Positions 34,493 to 43,956 of a stretch of 64,000 nucleotides of DNA are shown here, piece by piece. A model generated the notes under the pieces. The model was not told where the DNA came from. It did not search any database and saw nothing but the letters and a program-made list of their open reading frames with translations. How positions within the stretch are numbered: the stretch's first letter is position 1; every line of letters starts with the position of its first letter. Position numbers and translations under genes: made by a program. This DNA is from Kutzneria chonburiensis. Lineage in GTDB: Bacteria; Actinomycetota; Actinomycetes; Mycobacteriales; Pseudonocardiaceae. The stretch spans positions 3,348,001 through 3,412,000 of the forward strand of contig NZ_CP097263.1 in the NCBI RefSeq assembly GCF_028622115.1, in the 5' to 3' direction.

Positions 34493-35656
34493 TCAGGAAA
34501 GCAGCGCGCTGGCGTAGTGGTCCGCGTTGTCCCGCACGCCGGGCAGCACGTAGAAGTAGCCGCCGCCGAACGGCGTGACGTAGTCGGTCAGCGGCTCGCC
34601 GTTCAGCCGGTTCTGCACGGCTTCGAACTGCTTGGCGATGTCCTGTTGGTAGCAGCAGAACAGCAGTCCGGCGTCGATCGTGCCGTTGGGCTGGAAACCG
34701 CGGTCGTAGTTGAACGGCCGGCGCAGGATGCGCGCGGTGTTCGGCGTGCGGGGGTTGGCCAGCCGGATGTGCGAGTCCAGCGGGATGACCTTGCCGTCCG
34801 GATCCTTGCCGTAGTCCGGAATATCGGTCTCGACGCTGCCGTCCAGCGGCGCGCCGCTGTCCCGCCGCCGGCCGAACATCCGTTCCTGCTCGGAGATCGA
34901 CACCCGGTCCCAGAACTCGACCTGCATGCGGATGAACCGCACCACCTGGAAGCTGCTGCCGTCTCCCCGCCAGGCCACGTCCGCGCCCGGCTGGGAGATG
35001 CCGTCCTTGAATCCCAACAGGTTCCGCGGCGTGCCGGCCGGTCGCGGCGGCGAGCCGAAGCCGTCAAGGCGGTAGCGGGGCTGCATGCCGTCGCGGGTGT
35101 GCCGGGTCAGGTCCCGCAGCGCGTGGTGCACGGTGTCGATGTTGTTGGCGCAGATCTGGAGCATCAGATCGCCGTGGCACCACGCGGTTTCCAGCACGTC
35201 GTCCGGGAAGGTGGGCATCGCCGTCAGGCCGTCGGGCTTGCGCAGGCCGTAGCGGGAGTCGAACAGCGATGCGCCGACCGACACCGTCACGGTCAGGCCG
35301 TCGGCCGGCACGGTCGGCCCGAGCACGGCGCTGTCCGAAGGCGGCGCGCCGACGCCCAGATCCGGCGGCGTGCCACCGGCAGTGAGGAACCGGGCTCGAT
35401 CGGTCAACGCCTTGAACATGGCCGTCAACCCGGCCCGATCGGCGGCTGTGACGTCAAAGGCCGCGAAGGTTGCGAAGCGTTGGCCTGGTGTGTCCACACC
35501 GGACTGACGTGGACCGTGGAACGGGTACGCCTGCGGAACCTCCGGCGTGGCAACGGTGTCCGCCTGCGCCCCGGCGGCGGCGAGGCCGCCGATCAGTGCG
35601 GTGCCGGCGACACCGGCACCGGTGCCCTGGAGGAAGCGGCGACGGCTCAGCGACAT
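34493..35656 (-). CDS. efeB: Dye-decolorizing heme peroxidase, EfeB-like, Tat-exported
   Basis: 387 residues from the ATG at 35656 with AAGGAG 9 bases upstream. The N-terminus is a twin-arginine signal (SRRRFLQGTG), so the protein is exported folded. The DyP hallmark GFKDGIS (~175) contains the catalytic Asp of the GxxDG motif, and a C-terminal RRPFNYDRGF and LFCCYQQDIAKQFEAVQNRL match EfeB/DyP family sequences. EfeB oxidises ferrous iron or heme compounds in the EfeUOB uptake system. It begins 14 bases after the EfeU-EfeO fusion gene, in the same operon behind an iron box. Confidence 0.93.
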   Translation of the reverse strand: MSLSRRRFLQGTGAGVAGTALIGGLAAAGAQADTVATPEVPQAYPFHGPRQSGVDTPGQRFATFAAFDVTAADRAGLTAMFKALTDRARFLTAGGTPPDLGVGAPPSDSAVLGPTVPADGLTVTVSVGASLFDSRYGLRKPDGLTAMPTFPDDVLETAWCHGDLMLQICANNIDTVHHALRDLTRHTRDGMQPRYRLDGFGSPPRPAGTPRNLLGFKDGISQPGADVAWRGDGSSFQVVRFIRMQVEFWDRVSISEQERMFGRRRDSGAPLDGSVETDIPDYGKDPDGKVIPLDSHIRLANPRTPNTARILRRPFNYDRGFQPNGTIDAGLLFCCYQQDIAKQFEAVQNRLNGEPLTDYVTPFGGGYFYVLPGVRDNADHYASALLS

Positions 35657-35669
35657 GGCAGGGGCTCCT

Positions 35670-37613
35670 TCAGCTCGCGCGCACTTCGAGCAGGGTGGGA
35701 ATGGCGGACAGGGTCTCGACGGCAGCGCCGACACGGGCGTCCACCACCGTCCGGTTGCCGGTCCCGCAGGCGGCCGTCACCGCGGCGAGCTGCGTGCGGG
35801 CGGCGGCGACCAGGCCGGGCTTGCGGGCGTCGAGCAGCGGCTGGAGCCGGTCCAACACCGCGTTCGTGGCCTCGACATCGGCCGCCACCAAAGAAAATGT
35901 CGTGTTGGAGCCCTGGTCGGTCTGGCCGTTGAGGGTGCGCCGCAACGCGTCTTCCAGGATCTCGTGGGCCCTGAGCGGCAGATCGGTCGGGTCGAACGTC
36001 AGTTTCTGGTGCAGCGTCTGGACGTCCTGTCGCAGCTTGTCGGCCACTGGCGCCAGGGCGGTCGTTTGCCCGTGCCACAGGCCGTATTCGATGCGGTGCA
36101 GGCCGGTGAAACCGGGATCGGCCACGCCCTGCGGCAAGCCCTGTGGCAGACCGTCGATCGCCACGCCCAGGTCCTCGAACTGCCCGTACGCGGCCCCGAG
36201 CCGCTCCCAGGTCAGCTGCGCCGCCAGCCACGCCGCCTTCGCGCCGTCGACATCACCGGCCTGGATCTTGGCCGCCAGGTCGCCGGCCTGAGCGTCCAAT
36301 GTGGACATTTTGTCCGAGAGATAGGACGTGAACGAGTCGGCCGGTCCCTTGAGGTCCTTGTCCGACACCGGCTTCACCGCCGGCACGGCCGGTCCGCCGG
36401 AGCCACCGGTGACGGCCGCGACGGGCGACACCTGGTCCAGCTCGCCCGGCACCAGGCAGCGCCAGCCGTACTGGCCGGGCGGCAGGTCGACGGTGATGGA
36501 CCGGCGGGTGCCGGGGCCGAGGCCCTCGATCTCGCCGATCACCCCGCCGTCGGTGGCCCGGATCAGGTAGATCTCGCCGCCGTGCCCGGACTTGTTGATC
36601 ACGGAGATGGTCGACGAGCCGGCAGCGGTGCCGGTCCAATCCTGGGCACAGCCCTCGGCCGTGACAGTGACCTGCGTCGACGAGCCGCCGCCGGACGGCG
36701 ACGTGACCAGCGCGAACACACCGACCGCCAACAGCGGCAGGACGACCGCCGCGGCCGCGTACACCCACCGCGGCACCCGCCGCACCGGCGGCGATGCCGG
36801 GGCCGCCGCCGCAGAAGGCTTACGTAGGAACACAACGAGCACCGTGACCAGGTACGCCAGGTAGACCGCGACCTGGAGCACGGTCATCCGCGGCGCGAGG
36901 TTGGTGATGCCGGAGATCAGCGACACCCACCAGCTGTCCGTGGACACCACCGTGCTCAGGTCGAACGCGATCCAGCCCCGACCGGGCACGATGCCGGCGG
37001 TCTGGAGCTCGCCGACGCCGTAGGCCAGGACGCCGGCGGCGATCACGATCAGCAGCACTGCCGTGCGGGAGAAGAAGACGCCGAGGTTCACCCGCACGCT
37101 GGCCCGCACGATCAGCCAGCACAGCAGGAACGACGCCGTCAGGCCGACCGCCGCCCCGACCAGCGGCGTGATCGTGTCGCCGGACGCCTGCACCGTCGTC
37201 CAGAGGAACAGCGCCGTCTCCAGGCCTTCACGGGCCACGGCGAGGAACGCTGTCGTCGCCAGCGCGCCGGCCCCGATCTCGGCCGCGTGGCCGATCTTCT
37301 CCCGCAGCTCACCCGACAGACCACGGGCCGCACGACGCATCCAGAAGATCATCCACGTCACGAGCACGATCGCCACCAGGCTCAGCAGCCCGCCGAACAC
37401 CGCCTGCGCCGTGATCGTCAGCTCGGCCCGGGAGAACACCAGCACCGCGCCGAATCCCAGCGACAGCAGGCCCGCCGCCAGCACCCCGAGCCAGATCGGC
37501 GCGACCCCTTTGCCGGTGCGGCGCACCGCGGCCAGCAGGATGCCGACCACCAGCCCGATCTCCAGCCCTTCGCGCAGGCCGATGACCAGGTTGGGCAGCC
37601 CGTCGACCCACAC
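35670..37613 (-). CDS. Fused EfeU permease-EfeO iron uptake protein
   Basis: 647 residues, GTG start. Residues 1-270 are EfeU/FTR1: seven membrane helices with REGLEIG near 14 and REGLETAL near 125, the carboxylate motifs that carry iron. A further helix at ~280-305 leads to an extracytoplasmic EfeO part: a cupredoxin-like domain (~310-400, including GQYGWRCLVPGELDQVSPV) and an M75/imelysin-like helical domain (~420-640) with GLHRIEYGLWHG holding the HxxE metal motif. Separate efeU and efeO genes are the usual form, so the fusion physically joins permease and donor. EfeB follows in the operon. Confidence 0.92.
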   Translation of the reverse strand: MWVDGLPNLVIGLREGLEIGLVVGILLAAVRRTGKGVAPIWLGVLAAGLLSLGFGAVLVFSRAELTITAQAVFGGLLSLVAIVLVTWMIFWMRRAARGLSGELREKIGHAAEIGAGALATTAFLAVAREGLETALFLWTTVQASGDTITPLVGAAVGLTASFLLCWLIVRASVRVNLGVFFSRTAVLLIVIAAGVLAYGVGELQTAGIVPGRGWIAFDLSTVVSTDSWWVSLISGITNLAPRMTVLQVAVYLAYLVTVLVVFLRKPSAAAAPASPPVRRVPRWVYAAAAVVLPLLAVGVFALVTSPSGGGSSTQVTVTAEGCAQDWTGTAAGSSTISVINKSGHGGEIYLIRATDGGVIGEIEGLGPGTRRSITVDLPPGQYGWRCLVPGELDQVSPVAAVTGGSGGPAVPAVKPVSDKDLKGPADSFTSYLSDKMSTLDAQAGDLAAKIQAGDVDGAKAAWLAAQLTWERLGAAYGQFEDLGVAIDGLPQGLPQGVADPGFTGLHRIEYGLWHGQTTALAPVADKLRQDVQTLHQKLTFDPTDLPLRAHEILEDALRRTLNGQTDQGSNTTFSLVAADVEATNAVLDRLQPLLDARKPGLVAAARTQLAAVTAACGTGNRTVVDARVGAAVETLSAIPTLLEVRAS

Positions 37614-37629
37614 CGCGCCACGCCCCTTC

Positions 37630-37647
37630 GGTTAGGCTCACTTAACC
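37630..37647 (-). promoter_or_regulatory. IdeR/DmdR-type iron box
   Basis: GGTTAGGCTCACTTAACC resembles the actinobacterial iron box (TTAGGTTAGGCTNACCTAA-type). It lies 17 bases upstream of the EfeU-EfeO start, where iron-loaded IdeR/DmdR would block transcription. The fit to the pathway supports the call. Confidence 0.78.
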
Positions 37648-37683
37648 CCGGGGCGGATACTACACACTTGTAGAAGGGTGCCC

Positions 37684-39300
37684 TTAGTACCCGTGAGTGA
37701 AGACACCGCCCACAGCGGTGGCGAGCACCGGGATGGCGTGAATGTCCGACACGGCGACCTCGGTCGGATGCGCCTCCAGGAAGACCATGTCCGCCAACTG
37801 CCCGGGCACCAAACGACCCTTGTGCGCGTCCTGACCGGTCACCTGACTGGAGCCGAGGGTCGCGGCGCGGACGGCCTCCGACGGGGTCAAACGCTCCTCA
37901 GGTGCATACAGAATCCCGTCTTCGGTGAGGCGTTCTACGAAAGCCTGGATACCGCCGAGCGGAGCGCCGGGGGCGACGGGGCGATCGGAGCTGAGGGCGA
38001 CGGGGAGGCCGACGTCGAGGAAGCTGCGGGCACGGTGTGACCAGCGGCTGCGGTCGGGACCGATGGCCCGGCGCATGCCCTCGCCGAAGGCGGGCAAGAA
38101 ATTCGGCTGCACGACGCAGGCGACGCCGAGGGACGCGAGCCGAGCGACCTGGTCGGGCCGAACGACGGTGCCGTGCTCGACCCGGTTGGGCACCAGACGG
38201 CGGCCATGAAGCGTCATCGCCTCCTCGATCACGTCGAGGGCGACATCGAGCGCGGCGTCGCCGACGGCGTGCAGGGCGACGGACCAACCTGCGGCATAGG
38301 CCGCCAAGACGCGACGGCGCAGCGTCGAGGCGTCTTCCTGGAGGTAGCCGTGGTTGTCGGGACAGCCCTCGTAATGCTCGGACAGCTGGGCTGTGCGGCC
38401 GAGGATCGACCCGTCGGTGAAGACCTTGACCGGCCCGAGCTGAAGGACGTCGTCGCCCCAGCCGGTGCGAATGCCGGTGCCGAGCCCCAGAAAGGCGGGC
38501 TCTTCAGCGTGCCCACCGACGTCGACCAAGGCGTCGATCACCGGCATGACCTGCATCCGGGTCCGCAGAACGCCGTGCTCACGGGCGTTCTGGTACGCGG
38601 CCAACTCCCCCGGCGCGTGCCCGATCCAACCCCCGGCAACGCCGCAGTCGGTGACGCTGGTGAGCCCCTCACGGGCGTACTGCGCGGTGGCCAGGTCCAA
38701 CGCCCGTTCGATCACGTCCAGTGGATACGGCAGCAGTACGTCCTGCACGAACGCCATGGCCCGTTCCTCCAGGACGCCGGTAGGCCGACCGGTCTCGTCC
38801 CGCACGACCCGCCCGCCGTCGATCTCCCGGTCACCGACGGCGGTGCGCCGCAGTCCCTCGCCGTTGAGCTGGCAGGAATGCCCGGAAGCGTGCTTGATCC
38901 AGACCGGCCGGCCGCCGCTGACCCGGTCGAGCACGTCACGGTCCGGGACCGCGCCGTGCAGCAGCACGGGATTGAAGCCGGAAGCGATGATCCAGTCCTC
39001 CGGCCCGCCGTCGCCGGCCCGCTCCCCGATCGCCCGGTACACGTCGTCCAGGGACGTCACGCCGGACAGGTCGGTCTCCAGCAACGTCATCCCGAACCAG
39101 ACGCTGTGGGCATGCGCGTCGTTGAACCCCGGCAGCACGACGCCGCCGCGAGCGTCCACACGCTCACGTGCCTCGAGACCCTCGACGTCCTTGCCAATAG
39201 CCAAGATCCGGCCACCGGCGACCGCAAGGGAGTCCACAATGGACTCGTCAGGGTCGCCGGTGTGGATCCGCCCGTTCTCGACGATCAGATCGACCTTCAC
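37684..39300 (-). CDS. YtcJ-like amidohydrolase (metal-dependent hydrolase)
   Basis: 538 residues from a GTG that immediately opens the family's N-terminal beta domain (KVDLIVENGRIHTGD). GFNDAHAHSVW (~60) is the metal-binding HxH of amidohydrolase family 3; later ALHAVGDAALD (~310) and VEHGTVVRPDQV (~345) give further His ligands and SSDRPV (~420) the catalytic Asp region. YtcJ-type enzymes hydrolyse exocyclic C-N bonds in amides or formamides; the substrate here is unknown. It starts 7 bases after the SnoaL-like gene and is probably coexpressed with it. Its stop lies ~36 bases from the Efe iron-box region. Confidence 0.92.
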   Translation of the reverse strand: MKVDLIVENGRIHTGDPDESIVDSLAVAGGRILAIGKDVEGLEARERVDARGGVVLPGFNDAHAHSVWFGMTLLETDLSGVTSLDDVYRAIGERAGDGGPEDWIIASGFNPVLLHGAVPDRDVLDRVSGGRPVWIKHASGHSCQLNGEGLRRTAVGDREIDGGRVVRDETGRPTGVLEERAMAFVQDVLLPYPLDVIERALDLATAQYAREGLTSVTDCGVAGGWIGHAPGELAAYQNAREHGVLRTRMQVMPVIDALVDVGGHAEEPAFLGLGTGIRTGWGDDVLQLGPVKVFTDGSILGRTAQLSEHYEGCPDNHGYLQEDASTLRRRVLAAYAAGWSVALHAVGDAALDVALDVIEEAMTLHGRRLVPNRVEHGTVVRPDQVARLASLGVACVVQPNFLPAFGEGMRRAIGPDRSRWSHRARSFLDVGLPVALSSDRPVAPGAPLGGIQAFVERLTEDGILYAPEERLTPSEAVRAATLGSSQVTGQDAHKGRLVPGQLADMVFLEAHPTEVAVSDIHAIPVLATAVGGVFTHGY

Positions 39301-39307
39301 CCGCCGG

Positions 39308-39673
39308 TTATACGCCCTGATACCCCGAGCAGACGATGCGAATGGTGTCGATCCGGTCGTCCCGCGCGGTGTAGTACGCCTGCTGCTCCACCATGCGGTC
39401 GGTCTCGGCGTTGCGCACGCGGAACCGGTAGCCGACCTCCTGGCAGTCGCCGACCTGGCCGTTGCTGACCGAGCACAGCTCGATCTCGCCCTGGTGCGTG
39501 CCGAACCACGGCCCGAGGATGATCTTGTCGACGACCTCGTCGGCGTCGGTCGACGCCCAGTGCCGGCCCGGGGTGAGCGCCTCGAAGGCCACCGAGTCGG
39601 CCAGCACGGCGCGCAGCGCCTGGTGGTCCCGGGCGGCAATGGCTCGGGCGAACACTTCGCCTTGAGTGGTCAT
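39308..39673 (-). CDS. SnoaL/NTF2-like small protein
   Basis: 121 residues from an ATG with GAAGGGGA upstream. The pattern EVFARAIAARDHQALRAVLAD, FEALTPGRHWAS, then alternating strands (EIELCSVSNGQVGDCQEVGYRF) is that of the NTF2-like/SnoaL cone fold, which houses small-molecule cyclases, isomerases or ligand-binding proteins. No catalytic residue can be picked out. It precedes the amidohydrolase by 7 bases, so a shared pathway is likely. Upstream, CCGTCGCC (39686-39693) pairs with GGCGACGG (39706-39713), a possible terminator of the HD-GYP gene. Confidence 0.83.
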   Translation of the reverse strand: MTTQGEVFARAIAARDHQALRAVLADSVAFEALTPGRHWASTDADEVVDKIILGPWFGTHQGEIELCSVSNGQVGDCQEVGYRFRVRNAETDRMVEQQAYYTARDDRIDTIRIVCSGYQGV

Positions 39674-39745
39674 TGGAGTCCCCTTCCGTCGCCTACGAGC
39701 CTGGCGGCGACGGGGCTCGGAACGCATGGGGCACTCGCCCCATCT

Positions 39746-41284
39746 TCACCCGGAGAACGCTCCGGTCAGCCCGTGTTCCAGGGCGAACAACCCGGCCCCG
39801 GTGCGGTTGGAGACGCCGATCTTGGCGTAGATGTGCTCGACGTGGTTGCGGACGGTCTTCTCGCTGATCACCAACAGGCCGGCGATCTCCCGGTTGGGCC
39901 GGCCGGCGGCGACCAGGCGCAGCACCTCGACCTCGCGGCCGGTCAACCCGGCGGGAAAGGCCCTGCGCTGCCGCACGGGATGCCCGGCGGCCTGGAGCAC
40001 CGCCTCAACGGCCTGCGCGTCCAACCGGGACTCCCGGGCCTGCTGCCGCAGGATCTCGGCCGCCTGGTCAGGCTCGTACGGTCCTCGATGCGGACGCATC
40101 TCCGTCAGCGCGTGATACGTGTCCGCTGCCCCGAGCAGCCGGGACAGCGGGGCCAGCGCGGCGCCGGCCGCCCCCAGCGGATAGCCCGAGCCGTCCAGGC
40201 GCTCGTGGTGGGCGGCGGCGATGGTGGCCACCTGCTCCAGGCCCGGGACGCGGCGCAGAATCCGCCCCGTCAGGTACGGGTGCAGCCGCACCCGCTCCCA
40301 TTCCGCCTCGGTCAGCGGACCGGGCTTCTCCCACAGCGAGTTGGGCACGCCCATGCGGCCCAGGTCGTGCACGTGTGCGGCCCGCCGGACCAGGCGCACG
40401 TCCGCGTCGGGCAGGCCGCAGGCTCGGGCGGCGTGCGCCGCCAGCTCCGCCACACCGCGGGAGTGCCCGATGGTGAACGGGCACTTGAGGTCGGCGAAGT
40501 CGCCGATCGCCAGCAGCAGGTCGTCCAGCTCCGCCTCGCTCAGCGTGCTGGCGTTGTCCGGGGCCTGGCGCAGCGCGGCCGTCCACACGTCGTCGTCGAG
40601 CAGGCCCTCGAGGTCGGTGGATTCGAACGCCTCGACCACGGCCGGGTCGAACTGGCTGCCGCTGCGGGCCTTGGCCATCGCCACGGCGGCGTCCATGCCG
40701 TCCTGCCGCAGGAACACCTCCGCCACCTCGGCCAGGTGCACGACCCGCATCTCGATCGGGATGTCCTCGCCGCTACGACCGCCGGGCAGCCCCGAGCCGT
40801 CGTACCGCTCGAACGTGCAGGCCAGGGCATCGCGCACAGGGTCGCCCAGCCCCAGCCGGTCGGACAGCCGGCCGGCGGAGGCGCAGTGCGAGTGGATCAG
40901 GTCGGACAGCCGGCCCTTGATGTTGACGAAGAAGGCCGCCGCGGTCAGGCCCCGGCCGACCGGCCCCTGGTCCTGCCCGACGTGCGTGGCCAGCAGCCTC
41001 AGGAACGGCAGGCCCTGCCAGTTGACCTGGTAGGAGTCGGCGCGGTAGGCGATGTCGTCACCGAACCAGCGCGACAATTCGTGCGAATCGGCGTGACAGC
41101 CGATCCAGGCCACCAGGTTGGCGTAGAAGGCGGTGCCCCGCCGGGTCTCGTCGAGGCCGAGCCGGTCGGCCAGCCGGGTGGCGATCAGCGCGGACCGCAG
41201 CATGTGCTCCATCGGCTGGCCCAGGCCCAGGTCGATGGCCAGCGACAGGGCAGCCAGCATTTCGGCACGGCGCGGACCGGGCAT
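39746..41284 (-). CDS. HD-GYP phosphohydrolase fused to LuxR-type HTH
   Basis: 512 residues from the ATG at 41284, 6 bases after GGAGG; two GTGs immediately upstream are too close. The N-terminal third is a degenerate HD-like region ([12 protein letters not shown] near 170). Residues ~265-430 carry the HD-GYP signature: [15 protein letters not shown], then [11 protein letters not shown], the residues used by c-di-GMP phosphodiesterases. Residues ~440-505 form a LuxR/NarL helix-turn-helix ([20 protein letters not shown]). Such fusions could couple cyclic-dinucleotide turnover or sensing to transcription. Catalysis and ligand are unproven. It diverges from a STAS protein gene. Confidence 0.9.
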   Translation of the reverse strand: MPGPRRAEMLAALSLAIDLGLGQPMEHMLRSALIATRLADRLGLDETRRGTAFYANLVAWIGCHADSHELSRWFGDDIAYRADSYQVNWQGLPFLRLLATHVGQDQGPVGRGLTAAAFFVNIKGRLSDLIHSHCASAGRLSDRLGLGDPVRDALACTFERYDGSGLPGGRSGEDIPIEMRVVHLAEVAEVFLRQDGMDAAVAMAKARSGSQFDPAVVEAFESTDLEGLLDDDVWTAALRQAPDNASTLSEAELDDLLLAIGDFADLKCPFTIGHSRGVAELAAHAARACGLPDADVRLVRRAAHVHDLGRMGVPNSLWEKPGPLTEAEWERVRLHPYLTGRILRRVPGLEQVATIAAAHHERLDGSGYPLGAAGAALAPLSRLLGAADTYHALTEMRPHRGPYEPDQAAEILRQQARESRLDAQAVEAVLQAAGHPVRQRRAFPAGLTGREVEVLRLVAAGRPNREIAGLLVISEKTVRNHVEHIYAKIGVSNRTGAGLFALEHGLTGAFSG

Positions 41285-41402
41285 CACCACCTCCTGACCA
41301 GCACCAACACATCGTCACGACACGGTGACGCGTTTCACCGGGGCCGGATGTGGATATCTCTCGGGTTACGCCCTGCCCGCACTCCACCACTGGGGAACCA
41401 CC

Positions 41403-41750
41403 ATGAGCGACGCCTTCGACGTCCGCCGGGAGACCGTCGGGCCGGCCACCGTCCTGCACGTCACCGGCGAGATCGACACCGACACCGCTCCCCTGCTACG
41501 CGGGTACCTCGCCGTGGCGCGCAAGGACACCACCGACGCGGCGCCGCTGGTCGTCGACCTCAGCGGCGTCACGTACATGGCCTCGCCCGGACTGTCGGTC
41601 CTCATCGAGGCCCACAACGAGCACCGCCGCGGGCACACCCGGCTCCTGGTGGTGGCCGGGTCCCGCGCGACCCGGGTCCCGATCATGACGACCGGCCTGC
41701 ACGCTCAGCTGGACGTGGTCATCACCCTGGACCAGGCTCTGCCGTCATGA
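41403..41750 (+). CDS. STAS-domain anti-sigma factor antagonist
   Basis: 115 residues from ATG 41403, with GGGGAA upstream. A single STAS domain: TVLHVTGEIDTDTAPLLRGY, then VVDLSGVTYMASPGLSVLI, where the serine of the ASPG segment is in the place of the phosphorylatable Ser of SpoIIAA-type antagonists. These bind anti-sigma kinases and release sigma factors. No kinase or sigma gene is adjacent. The gene is divergent from the HD-GYP-LuxR gene and overlaps the 3' end of the STAND gene by 29 bases, so convergent transcription may interfere. Confidence 0.88.
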   Translation: MSDAFDVRRETVGPATVLHVTGEIDTDTAPLLRGYLAVARKDTTDAAPLVVDLSGVTYMASPGLSVLIEAHNEHRRGHTRLLVVAGSRATRVPIMTTGLHAQLDVVITLDQALPS

Positions 41751-43956
41751 GCTCCCCGATCAGGCTCCGGACCTCGTCCGCCTGGTCCGTGGCCGCGGTC
41801 TGCACGAACGCGGCGAGCGCTTGTCGTTGGCACGTCAGGGCTTCTTCACGGCGGCCCTGTAGGGCGTGAATCCGGCCGAGCTGGGTCAACGTCAGCCCCT
41901 CGCCGTGCCGATCGCCGATCTTTCGGCGTAGCGCCAGCGCACGCTGATGGCACTCGGACGCCTCGTCCCATTGCTCGAGTCCCTGGTACACCAACGCCAT
42001 GTTGTGCAGGGCGCGGCCGGTGCGCAGCCGATCCCCGCTGTAGGGCGACAAGTCGAGGGCCTGCCGTAGGTACTCGACGGCCTCGGCCGGCCGGCCCATG
42101 TGCTGCAGCACCCCGCCGAGATTGGTCAACACGCCGCCTTCGGCCTGCGGATCGCCCAGTTCCCGCGCGCAGGCCAGGGCCTGCCGGTAACGCGACTCCG
42201 CGACCTCGTAGCGGCAATGCTCGGCCGCGAGGAAGCCGAGATTGTTCAGCGTACGAGCCATCATGTAGCTGTCCTGCTGCTCGGACGCGATGGCCAGGGC
42301 CTGCTCCCACGCGGTCTCGGCGTCGTCGAACCGGCCGCGCTGGTAGCTGGTCCCGCCGATGTTGATCAGCGCCCGGGCCTGTCCGAGCACGTCAGCGGTC
42401 TCTTCGCACACGGCCAGCACCCGCCCGTGGAAGTCGCCGGCCTCGGCGTACCACTGGAGTTCCTGGTGGGCGATGCCCAGGGCGGTAAGGCTCTGTGCCT
42501 CAGCCGCCCGGTCGCCACGCCGCAACGCCGCCGCGAGACCGAACTTGGCCACGGTGATCCACTCGTCCGGATGGTTGCGCAGCTCGAAGAACGGGTGCAG
42601 CGCCGCCACGAGCTCGCCGGTCAGCTCGTCGAGTCCGCACCGGGCCGACAGGCTCACCACCGGGATCAGGTTCGGGCGCTCGTCCTCCAGCCACGCCACC
42701 GCCTCGCCGCGGCCGCCGAAGAGCCACGACCTTTCCGCCGCGGGCGTACGGGAATCGAGGTGCGTGAACGCGGCCTTGGTGGCATCCCGGTAGTTCGCCA
42801 GCAGCCGCGTCACGGCGGCCGCGCGATCAGCCGGAGACTCGTCCGTTTCGCAGCACTGGCCGGCGTAGAGCCGGACCAGGTCGTGGAACCGGTAGCAGTC
42901 GGGCACGATCGACGGGCCGAGCAGATGGGCCCGGCACAGGCCGTCGGCCAGCCGCTGGGCAACGTTCGCCGGCACGTCGGCCAGCGCCGCGATCGCGCCG
43001 AGGCCGACGTGCGGGCCGGGATGCAGGGACAGCAGCCGGAACAGCCGGGCCAGGCTGGGCGGCAGGCGTCGGTAGGACGTGTCGAAGGCGACCCGGACCG
43101 CGACCGATTCGTCGTAGGAGAGCTCATCGAGCCGATCGGTGGCCGCGCCGACGGTACGGACCAGGCGGCCGATGCCCTGACCAGGCCGGTCGGCCAGCAG
43201 TTCGGCGACGATCCGCAGGGCCAGCGGCAGGCCTTCGCACAGCTGGGCCAGCCTGGTGGCCTGCCGCGGTTCGTCGGCGACTCGCGTGTCACCGGGGATC
43301 GCTGTTTGGAGCGCCTGCACCAGCACCTCGACGGCGTCGGCGTCGCGCAGCACGCCCAGCTCGACGCGGCGCGCCCCGGGCAGCGGGAGGTTTTCCCGGC
43401 TGGTGATCAGCATCCGATGCAGCGGGCTGCCCGGGCGCAATGCGTTGGCCTGCGCCACGTTTGAGACGTTGTCGGCCAGCACGAGCACGCGTTGGCCCGC
43501 CTCGGCCAGTTCGGCCAGCCTTGAGCGGTAACGGTTCTCGCGCTCCCCCTGCGTGGCCGGGACGTGTTCCGCGCCGAGCGCACCCAACAGCGCCAGCAGC
43601 GCCGCGCTCGGCGCCACCCTGCCGGCCGGGTCGTAGCCGTGCAGGTCGATGAACAGCACACCGCCGGGAAACCAGCCGGCCGCAACGGCTTCGTGCGCTG
43701 CCCGCACGGCCAGCGCCGTCTTGCCGATGCCGGCCAGTCCGGTGATCGTCGCGACAGTCGGGCCGGTCGCCGCGGGGTCGAGCAGTGCGGCCAGCCCGGC
43801 CTGTTCACCGACACGGTCGGTGAAACCCACCTCGGCCGGCAGTCCGGCCACCGCGACCGGCACCGGTGCCGCGAAGTTCACCACGTCGATGTGCCCGGCC
43901 TGCACCACGTTGCCGGTGACCGCGCCGGAGATGACGTTGTTCGTCTCCGACGTCAT
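41722..43956 (-). CDS. NB-ARC-TPR STAND NTPase with amyloid-like N-terminal motif
   Basis: 744 residues from the ATG at 43956 (GAGGTGAT upstream). There is no DNA-binding head. Residues 6-28 begin NNVISGAVTGNVVQAG and continue HIDVVNF, the pattern of actinobacterial RHIM-like amyloid signalling motifs found at the ends of NLR-like proteins. An NB-ARC ATPase follows (P-loop GLAGIGKTA ~73-81, VLVLADNVSN, TSRENLPL, winged helix ending RFHDLVRLYAGQ), then TPRs (~500-720: LGIAHQELQWYAEAG, NNLGFLAAEHCRYE, LGGVLQHMGRPAEA). Known relatives are proposed to trigger a partner effector by templating. No effector with the same motif is seen next to it. Function in defence or cell death is inference. Confidence 0.87.
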   Translation of the reverse strand: MTSETNNVISGAVTGNVVQAGHIDVVNFAAPVPVAVAGLPAEVGFTDRVGEQAGLAALLDPAATGPTVATITGLAGIGKTALAVRAAHEAVAAGWFPGGVLFIDLHGYDPAGRVAPSAALLALLGALGAEHVPATQGERENRYRSRLAELAEAGQRVLVLADNVSNVAQANALRPGSPLHRMLITSRENLPLPGARRVELGVLRDADAVEVLVQALQTAIPGDTRVADEPRQATRLAQLCEGLPLALRIVAELLADRPGQGIGRLVRTVGAATDRLDELSYDESVAVRVAFDTSYRRLPPSLARLFRLLSLHPGPHVGLGAIAALADVPANVAQRLADGLCRAHLLGPSIVPDCYRFHDLVRLYAGQCCETDESPADRAAAVTRLLANYRDATKAAFTHLDSRTPAAERSWLFGGRGEAVAWLEDERPNLIPVVSLSARCGLDELTGELVAALHPFFELRNHPDEWITVAKFGLAAALRRGDRAAEAQSLTALGIAHQELQWYAEAGDFHGRVLAVCEETADVLGQARALINIGGTSYQRGRFDDAETAWEQALAIASEQQDSYMMARTLNNLGFLAAEHCRYEVAESRYRQALACARELGDPQAEGGVLTNLGGVLQHMGRPAEAVEYLRQALDLSPYSGDRLRTGRALHNMALVYQGLEQWDEASECHQRALALRRKIGDRHGEGLTLTQLGRIHALQGRREEALTCQRQALAAFVQTAATDQADEVRSLIGELMTAEPGPG

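Noticed and set aside
37660-37673. CTACA...TGTAG dyad next to the iron box
   Set aside because: Only five bases per arm; too weak to call, and the iron box explains the promoter.
38465-41869. 1134-codon open frame on the plus strand
   Set aside because: It runs opposite the amidohydrolase, SnoaL-like and HD-GYP genes, which have clear family motifs; its translation is low-complexity Arg/Pro/Gln-rich and matches nothing.
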